Part shown: positions 31,201 through 40,200 of the stretch, piece by piece
Position numbering within the stretch: position 1 is the first letter of the stretch
How the letters are laid out: every line of letters begins with the position of its first letter
Origin: Microbacterium sp.
GTDB taxonomy: Bacteria; Actinomycetota; Actinomycetes; Actinomycetales; Microbacteriaceae
Length of the DNA stretch: 64,000 nucleotides
Direction: 5' to 3'
Assembly: GCF_017305435.1 (NCBI RefSeq)
Contig: NZ_JAFKIP010000008.1
Span: forward strand, 62,001-126,000
The notes under the pieces: generated by a model
The model's input: the letters and a program-made list of their open reading frames with translations, nothing else
Databases searched by the model: none
Told to the model about the DNA's origin: nothing
Position numbers and translations under genes: made by a program

Positions 31201-34200
31201 TCGGCAGCGTGACCGACACGGCGTTCCCGACGGGCGCCCAGCGCGGTCTCGCCGTCGTCGCGACGAGCGCGCAGGACGTGTTCGGCATGGCCGTCTCGGG
31301 CGGCGGCGGATTCGTCGGAGCGGCGGGCGCCGTCAACGTCACGCTCCTGACGGGCGACACCGTCGCGACGATCGAGCCGGGCGTGCGCGTCAACCCCGAC
31401 CGCGCCGGCGCGGGCGTGCTGCAGAGCGTCAGCGTCTCCGCCGCCGACCGCACGACGAGCTTCACCCTCGGCGGCGGGCTCGGCGTCGGCTTCGTCGGCG
31501 TCGCGGGCGGCGTCGACATCGGCGTCGTCGACATCGCGGTCGCCGCCGGCATCGGCGCGGGCGCGCAGGTCGCCGCGAGCCGGGACGTTACCGTGCAGGC
31601 GATGTCGGCGCGCCGGATCACCACCTTCGCGGTGAGCGTCGGCGCCGGTGTCGTCGGCGTCGCCGGATCGGTCTCGGTGTGGAGCGCGGGCACCGACCCG
31701 TCGAGCACCTTCGACGACGGCAGCGGATCGCGCGACGCCCTGCACATGAGCGGCGGCTCGACCCCGCAGCAGGATGCCGACGGTTTCGCCTCCGGGTCGG
31801 GGTCGAACGGGTACGCGTCCATCCTGAACGGGGCGCAGGACTCGTCCGGTTCGAAGACGGCACAGCGCAAGCAGGCCGGTCTCGCCGCGGCCACCGCGGG
31901 CGTCGTCGCCCCCGGCGCGGGCCTCGTGACCGGACGTCTGTCGGTGCCCGCCGTCCGCGGCACGACGTCGTCGATCGGCGTCGGTGCGACCATCACCGCG
32001 GGGCGCGACATCGCCGTCACGGGCGTCGCCCGCGACGCGTTCTTCGGCCTCGCGGGCGCCGTCTCGGGCGGGCTCGGCGCCGTGGGCGTGTCGCTCGTCG
32101 TGGCGAACCTGCGCACGAACGTGGATGCCGGGGTCGGCGCGTTTGCGACGCTGCGCGCCGGGGGAGGCGTGACCGTCTCCGCCGCCGCGCGCGAACGCAC
32201 CGAGACGTGGACCTTCTCGGGCGGCATCGGCGTCATCTCGATCCAGGGCCAGATCAGCCTCCTGAACACCGACTCCCGCCAGAGCGCCCACCTCGACGAC
32301 GGCGCCGCGGTGCTCTCTTCGGGCGGCACGGTCACGGTCGCAGCGAACGCCGACCGGCGGGTCGCCCCTACCGTGTTCGGCGTCGGTGTCGGCCTCGTCG
32401 CGGCGGGAGCGGCGATCTCGCTCAACGACGTCACCGGCGACACCGTCGCCCGCATCGGCGCCGTGCAGCTGGGCGGCACCGGGGCCACCGTCGGCGGCAT
32501 CTCCGTCCTGGCGTCGTCGTCGATCGTCGTCCCGGTGTTCGTCCTGTCGGTCTCGGGTGGGGCGGTCGGCATCAACGGCGCCGTCGCCGTCGCGACGGTG
32601 TCCGGCCGCACACAGGCCGACTACTCGGGCACGGCGTGGGTCGCCGGATCCGTCTCGATCACCGCCGACGCGACGAACACGGTCTCGACGGACACGTACA
32701 ACGCGCAGGTGAGCGCCGTCTCGGTCGGGCTCACGTTCTCGAGGTCGACCGTCTCGCGGGACACCCGGGCGCGCGCGACGGGCGGGTCGTGGTTCTCGGC
32801 CGGCGGCGCGATCACGATGCGGGCCACGTCGCGCAACACGGCCGACGCCGACATGATGGGCGGCGCGATCGGCGCGATCTCCGCCCTCGTCATGAACCCG
32901 AGGGCCATCGTCAGCGGCGCCACTGAAGCGCTCTTCTCCGCGGGCGTCGCCGCCTCCGGCGCGCTCGTCGTCGATGCGCAGGGGCAGAACCGCGCGCTCG
33001 CCCACGCCCTCACCGCGAGCATCGGCGGGCTCGGCACGATCCAGGGTGTGGACGTCGAGGCCCGCGTCACGGGAGCGGCCGTCATCCGGGCATCCATCGA
33101 CTCGTCGACCGTCGTCAGCTCCGGGCTCGTCGGTGTGCACGCCGTGACGCTCGGCACCGGCAACGAGGCGACGGCGAAGGCCGAGGGCGTCGCCGGCGGA
33201 CTCATCTCCGGCGGTGTCTACTTCGCCACGGCGCGCCTCGAGGCCCCGATCACGGCGACCCTCTCGAGCACCGTCGCGGCGTCGGGGTCGGTCGAGGCGA
33301 TCGCCGACACGCGGCAGAGCGCCGCCGGGCAGACGAAGGTCGCGGGGATCGGCCTGTTCACCGTGACCGGGTCGATCGTCGACGGCGAGGTGACGGCGGC
33401 TGCCCTCACGCGTGCATCGGTCCTCGCACCGGTCTGGTCCTCGGGGGCCACGACGGTGCGGGCGCACGCCGCGAACGACGCGCGGGCGACGACGGATGCC
33501 GTGGCGGTCGGCCTTCTCGCCGGCGCGCTGAGCCTTCCGACCGCTCTCGTCGAGGCGGCGACGACCGCAGAGCTGCGCGCGAGCCTCGTCGGTGTCGGGC
33601 TCACCGTCGACGCCCTCGCGTACAACTCCGCGACGACGACCGTCGCCTTCGTCGGCGTCGGATTCATCACGGGCGGCATCGGCGGCGCGACGAGCAAGGT
33701 CACCGCGAACGCCGCGGTGCGGGCGATCGTCGACGCCGGCACGGCGCCGGTGTACGCGAGCGGCGGCGCGGTCGCGGTGAGCGCCTGGTCGCAGAACGGC
33801 GCGAGCGCCACGATGGACTCGACGAGCGTCAGCGCGTTCGCGATCAACGGTCTGCTGCCGGTCGCCGAGGTCGCCGCCGCCACCGCGGCATCCTTCGCGA
33901 GCGGATCGGCCTCGTCGGGGTCGTTCGCGGTGACGGCCTCGTCGCGCAACACGGCCGACGCCGACGCCTCCCTCATCGGGCTGTCGATCTTCGGTCTGAA
34001 CGGCACGGTCTCTACGGCGACCCTCACCACGACGGCAGCGACGACCGCGACGGTGGGATCGGGCGTCGCGCTCGCCGCCACCGGCGCCGTGACGGTGCGC
34101 GCCGAGAACCGCGCCGGCTCCCACGCGACCGCGCACGCGAAGGGCGGCACGGGCGGCCTCATCAACGCGGGGCTCTTCGCGACCGTCGCGACCACCGCGG

Positions 34201-37200
34201 CGGGCGTCACGGCGGCGTTCGACGGCGCGATCACGAACTCCACCGGCGTCACGGTGGCCGCCGCCGGCGGGACGGCGGTCAGCTCGACGATCGAAGCGCT
34301 CTCGATCGGTCTCGGCGCGATCTCGGGCAGCATCGCCGTCGCCACGATCTCGGGGCAGGCGGCGACCGTCGCCCGGTACGGCGCGGGCTTCCTCGTGACG
34401 AACGGCCCGGCGCTCGTGACGGCGACGACGACCGACACCGCGACGGCGACCACCGACATGGCCTCGGGCGGCCTCGTCGCCTTCGGCATGAGCGTTCCCA
34501 CGGCGCGGATCTCCGCCGCCGTCACGGCCGACAGCGCCGCGCGTCAGTTCGGCGGCACGAGCGCCGGCATCGTCGCCGACGCGCACCGCACGGCGAACGC
34601 CTCGTCGGGGGCCATCTCGTTCTCGGGCATCGGCGTCGCGGCCTCGTCCGCGCAGGCGGTCATCGACGGCAGCGCCCTGACGCGGGCGAGCCTCGGCTCG
34701 GGTGCCACGATCGCGGCCCCCGCAGCGGCTGTCACCGTCACCGCGACGGCGACCAACACCGTGAAGGCGACCGGCGGATCGGTCAACGTGGGCCTTCTCA
34801 TGGCCGACACCGACACGAACCCGTTCGCGCAGGTCGCCGCCGCGACGAGCGCCGCGATGCGCGCCCGCATCGAGGGCGGGGCCGCCGGCAGCGTCGGCGC
34901 CGCCTCGCTGACGGTCGCGGCGAACGGATTCGATCGCGCCGACGCCGCCCTGTCGAACGCGTCCGGCAGCGCGTTCTCGTTCTCGAGCGGCGCGGCGACC
35001 GCGATGGTGTCGCCCACCGTCGAGACCGTCGTCGGCGACGGCCTGCCGATCATCGTCTCCGGGAACGTCGCGATCGGCGCGCAGGAGCAGCCCGTCGCGC
35101 GCTCCTACGCGCAGTCGCTCGACGTCGGGATCGCGCTCACGGTGAGCTCGAACCGCGCCTCGGTCACGACGAACCCCACGGTGCGCCTGTCGCTCGCGCC
35201 CGGCACCGACCTGCGCGCGGGCGGCACCGTGACCCTGCAGGCGAACCAGAACTCGCAGACGCCGCCGCCGCTGCCGACCTACGCCTTCGACGCCGTCACG
35301 GGGGTCGACCCCGGCAGCAACACGATCACCCTCACCGGTGCGCACACGCTCGACGACAGCGCGACGGTCACCTACAGCCGGAACGGCGGCACGGCCGTCG
35401 GCGGGCTCGTGGACGGGGCGAAGTACGGCGTGCTCGTCGTCTCGCCGACGCAGATCCAGCTCGGCGCGGCGTTCGACGCGTCCACCGTCGACCCCGACAA
35501 CGACATCATCACCTTCACGCGGCAGCACGGGTTCACCACCGGGCAGCGCGTCTTCTACACGCCGACCGGCTTCGGCGTCGCGGGGCTCACCGCCGGCCAC
35601 GCATACTATGTGCGCGTCGTCGACGAGTTCCGCATCCAGCTGGTGGATGCCGATACGCCGCAGGGCACCGTGTCGTTCAGCGGCGCGAACATCGACGCCG
35701 GCACCGGCGCGATCGTCGTCGGGAACTCCTACAGCGACGGCCAGCGCATCCAGTACCTCGCGCCCGACGCGCTCGCCTCGTTCTACTCCAGCCGCGTCGA
35801 CATCGTGGTGGATGCCGACGGCAAGCCCGTGCAGGTCGGCTCGCCCCCCACCTTCCAGGGCGAGGACAACAACGTCATCGCGATCCACGCCCACGGGCTG
35901 TCGAACGGGGCGAAGATCGTCTACCGCTCGACCGGCGGCGCACTCGGCGGGCTCACGCAGGACACGACCTACTGGGTGCGCGTCATCGACGCGAACCGCA
36001 TCCAGCTCGCCGACAGCTACTGCCACGCGGTCGGCGGCTGCGACGACGGTGGGGGCGGCACGATCCCGCAGGTCTCGCTGGCGCTCGCGGCCGACACGTC
36101 CACCGACGGGCTCAAGGTCATCCATCAGCTGTTCGCGCCGGGCCAGCAGCCCGTCAAGGGGCTCGAGAACGGGCGCGTGTACACCGTCTGCAACGCGACG
36201 GCGACCTCGTTCCAGCTGCAGCTCGTGAACATCCTCGGCACGTGCTTCCCCTACGCCGTGACGGCGAACGGCAGCGTCGGCGTGAGCCGCTTCGTCCCGG
36301 CCGTCGTCGATCTCGGCCCCGCGCTCGGCGGCGGCTCGGGCGGCCGGATCGTCGTCGACCTCACGGCCGACGGCACCGGCACGGGCCTCCTGCAGGTGAG
36401 CACGATGGCGCCGAGCCTGCCGGCCGGCGTCGCCAGCGAATCGCGCGTCTCGGGCGAGGGCGGGGGCTTCATCCAGGTCGGCAAGGTCCGCCCCACCACG
36501 ACCGTCAGCGGCGACCTCGCGCTCACGATCGGCACGGGCGCGGCGATCACGGCGGGCGGGGACATCGCCGTGCACGCCCTGAACACCGCTGCGGGACTCG
36601 CCGACGGCACGTCGTCGGGCCTCGGCTTCATCTCGGTGGGGGCGGCGCGCTCGGTCGTCTCGGCGACGGCGACGACGAACGTCGCCGTGCGGTCGGGCAC
36701 GCGCCTCGTCTCGACCGGCGGCGGCGTCGTCATCGACCCGTTCACGGTCGCGAGCGGCAACGCCTACGCCTATTCGAGTGCGGGCGGCTTCGGCCACGGC
36801 ACCGAGTCGAACACCCGCGCCGACCTCACCACGACATCGCACGTCACCCTCGACGGCCTCGTCCAGGCGTGGAACGACATCGCGGCATCCTCGACCACCG
36901 GGCAGCAGTCCGACCTGCAGTCCGGCGCGACGGGCGGCTCGTTCGCGGGCAGCTCCTCCGCCGGCGACGGCTGCGACGAGCCGTGCCATCTCGTCGCGAC
37001 CGACACGGCCGACCTCACCGTCGGCGGCGGCGCGTACATCGAGGCCGACAACGTCGCCCTCACGGCCCAGATGGTCTCGACGAACCTCAAGGACTACAAC
37101 CGCTCCAACGGCGACGGCGCGTTCGAGGACTCCGACGCGACGAGCGACGTCGCCCTCACCTCGACCGTGCACGTGCAGCTGAACGCCCCCGCGAAGATCG

Positions 37201-40200
37201 TCGGGCATCAGAGCGTCACGATCACCGCGCAGCACCAGAAGCTCGACGTGTTCGCTCAGGCGCGCGCGACGTGCGGGTGCTTCGGCGGCGACAGCGACGC
37301 CCACGCCCGCAGCCACTTCACGGCGACGACCTCCGTGACGGCGCAGCAGGGGGTGCGCATCCGCACCGCGATCCTCCGCGTCGAGGCGCAGTACCTCACG
37401 ACGAACATCCACGCCGCGGCATCCACCGGCGGCGGCTTCATCGACTTCGGCGGCTCCGGCGACGGCGCGGATGTCGTGATGAACCGCGGGATCGACTGGA
37501 ACGCCGACGTCTACCTGCACGCGCCCGATCCGACGCTCGTCGTCGATGCCGGCGGCCGCATCGTGAAGCTCTACGGCCTGACCGTCCGCGACGACCTGGG
37601 CACGACCTACATCCTCGGGCAGACGATCCCGGCGGGGCGCACGATCGTCGTCGATCCGATCGAGAACACCGGCGGCGGCCGCGCGACCTACTTCGTGAAC
37701 AACCCCGGCGGCGGCCAGGACGGCGTCATCACCGGCACCGAGGGCACCCTGCACGTGCAGAACACGTTCGACGTCGTACGCCTCTACAACTACTCCGGCC
37801 TCGATCTCGAGGTGAACGGCATCAGCGTCGTGAACCTCGACCACATCGGCGCGACCGTCGACGTGCAGGCCGAGCAGTCCGGAGCCTTCCGCTTCCACAT
37901 CGGAAATCCGATCTTCACCCCCACGTTCGTCGACATCGCGAACTGGGCGGGGCCGAGCACCGCCGACCTCATCCTGAACGGCGCGATCGACAACCCCATC
38001 GGCACGACGAGCGTCATCGACGAGCACGGCGACATCACGGCGACCGGCACCGGCAGCATCCGCACGAACATCGCGCGCCTGCACGCCGAGCAGGGGTCGA
38101 TCGGCGCCGTGTTCACGGTCTTCGGCGTCACGCTGCGCTTCCCCGTGCGGATCACGCTCGTCCAGAGCGACTTCCTCGTCGACGACGTCGATCCCACGCG
38201 GCCCGTCGCGCTCACGGCCGACGCATCGGGCGATGCCGTCCTGGACCTCACCTACAGCGCGCGGATGCCGGTCGGCTCGCCGTACGCCGGGACGGCCTTC
38301 CGTCCCGTCCTCGGCCCGATCCACGCCGGTCGCGACGTCGACATCGTCGTGCACGACTCGCTCTCCGGGTCGGATGCCCCTGCCTTCAGCTCCTACCTCG
38401 TGCAGGTGAACGTGTCGGTGCCGCCGAACCTGTCGGTCCTCGTCGGCGCGACCGGCCAGTACCACACCTACTTCCACCCCGACCCCGGGCCGTGGGCAGG
38501 CTTCACCGACCCCGTGCTCGTCGCATGGGGCACCACCAACACGGTGCACGACGCCGCGTACACCTTCAGCGATGTCGCCGCGGGCGACGACATCCGCATC
38601 GTGCACAGCGAGACGGCTTCGACGATCACGTTCGACGTGACCTCCGACGTCGACGCGCGCCTCTCCAGCCTGCGGCGGCCGACTCAGCTGAACAGCGTCT
38701 CCGACGGAGACGGCGAGATCACGCTCTTCACGAACGGGTGGATCGAGGATCGCGAGACGATCGGCGACCTGCGGGTCGGCACGATCACCTCGACGCAGGG
38801 CGACGTGACGCTGACGGCGCTGCAGAACTCGGCTTCCATCCTCGACGACGGCACGATCGACGACGGATCGGCGCGGGTCATCGGTCGCGACATCGTCCTC
38901 GTCGCGGGCCTGCTCAGCGGTCGCATCGGCGGTCCGGGCCTCTTCGGCACCGGCCTCGGCGGCGACCCGCTCGAGATCGACAGCTCCTTCTCCGCGCGCG
39001 GGCGGGTCTTCGCGCTCGCCGGCGGCGACATCCGCCTCGTGGAGACGCAGGGCGACTACTACGGCCTCTACGCCGGATCGCTCACGGGCGACCTCGGCAT
39101 CCAGACGCTCGACGGATCGATCCGCAACGACGTCGACGACCGCTCTACCCGGTTCGTCGCGCGCAGCATCGACCTCGTGGCGTCGGGTTCGGTCGGATCG
39201 CGCACCGTCGACTTCAGCGGCGACCTCTTCATCGACACGGCCGAGAGCGGTCGCCTCGTCGCCTTCTCGGCCGCGCCGCGCCTCGCCGGGGTGTTCGTGA
39301 CGGAGGCGACGGGCAGCCTCTCGGTGCTCTTCGCGGTCGCGCTCGGCGGCGACGTGCGGCTGCGCACGCTCTACGACCCCGACGTCGACCGGGAGTCGGT
39401 CTTCGTGCTGCCGGGCGGAGTGACCCTGGGCGCCCTTCCGGTGCCGTTCGGCGCGGTGGCCGCGTCGGGTGCCGTCGAGATCCTCTCCGCGATGGATGTC
39501 TGGGCGCCGGCGGGCACGGTCATCATCGGCGATCGCGTCACGATCCGCGCCGCCTCCGGGCAGAACCCCGCCGCCCCCGAGGGCGTGTACGTGTACCTCG
39601 GCGGCATCGTCACGGGGCACCCCACGGAGATCTACGGCGGGGCCGGCGACGACGCGTTCCTGTTCGACGAGACGCGGCTCGGCGGGCACACGCTCGTCTA
39701 CGGCAGCGCGAGCGCCGCCGCGGGAGCACCGGACGGCGACGACTCGTTCTGGGTGAACCGGCTGCAGACGATGACCGGCACGCACACGGCCGCGGCCGGC
39801 GACGACTTCGCGGGCGCCGAGGTGCGCGACGCGCTCGTGCTCTTCGGTCAGGGCGGCGACAACACGTTCTTCGTGCAGACCTGGGGCTCGGGTGACCCCG
39901 ACGGGCACGACTACCGCATCATCGTGCGCGGTGGTGGGGTACGCGAAGGCCTGAACTTCCTGACGATCGACGGCACGGATGCCGCGGACCGGTTCCTGTT
40001 CCGCCCGGTCGCCGCCATCGCGGAGCAGCCCGACGCCCGCCGGCCCGCCTTCGTCGCGGTGCTCGGTCAGGGCGACGCGGTCGAGCGGATCACGTACGAC
40101 GAGGGCATCAACGCGCGGCTGACCGTCAACGGCTACGACGGCGACGACGAGTTCGTCTTCGACGGGACGACGGTGCTCACCACCGTCAACGGCGGCGACG

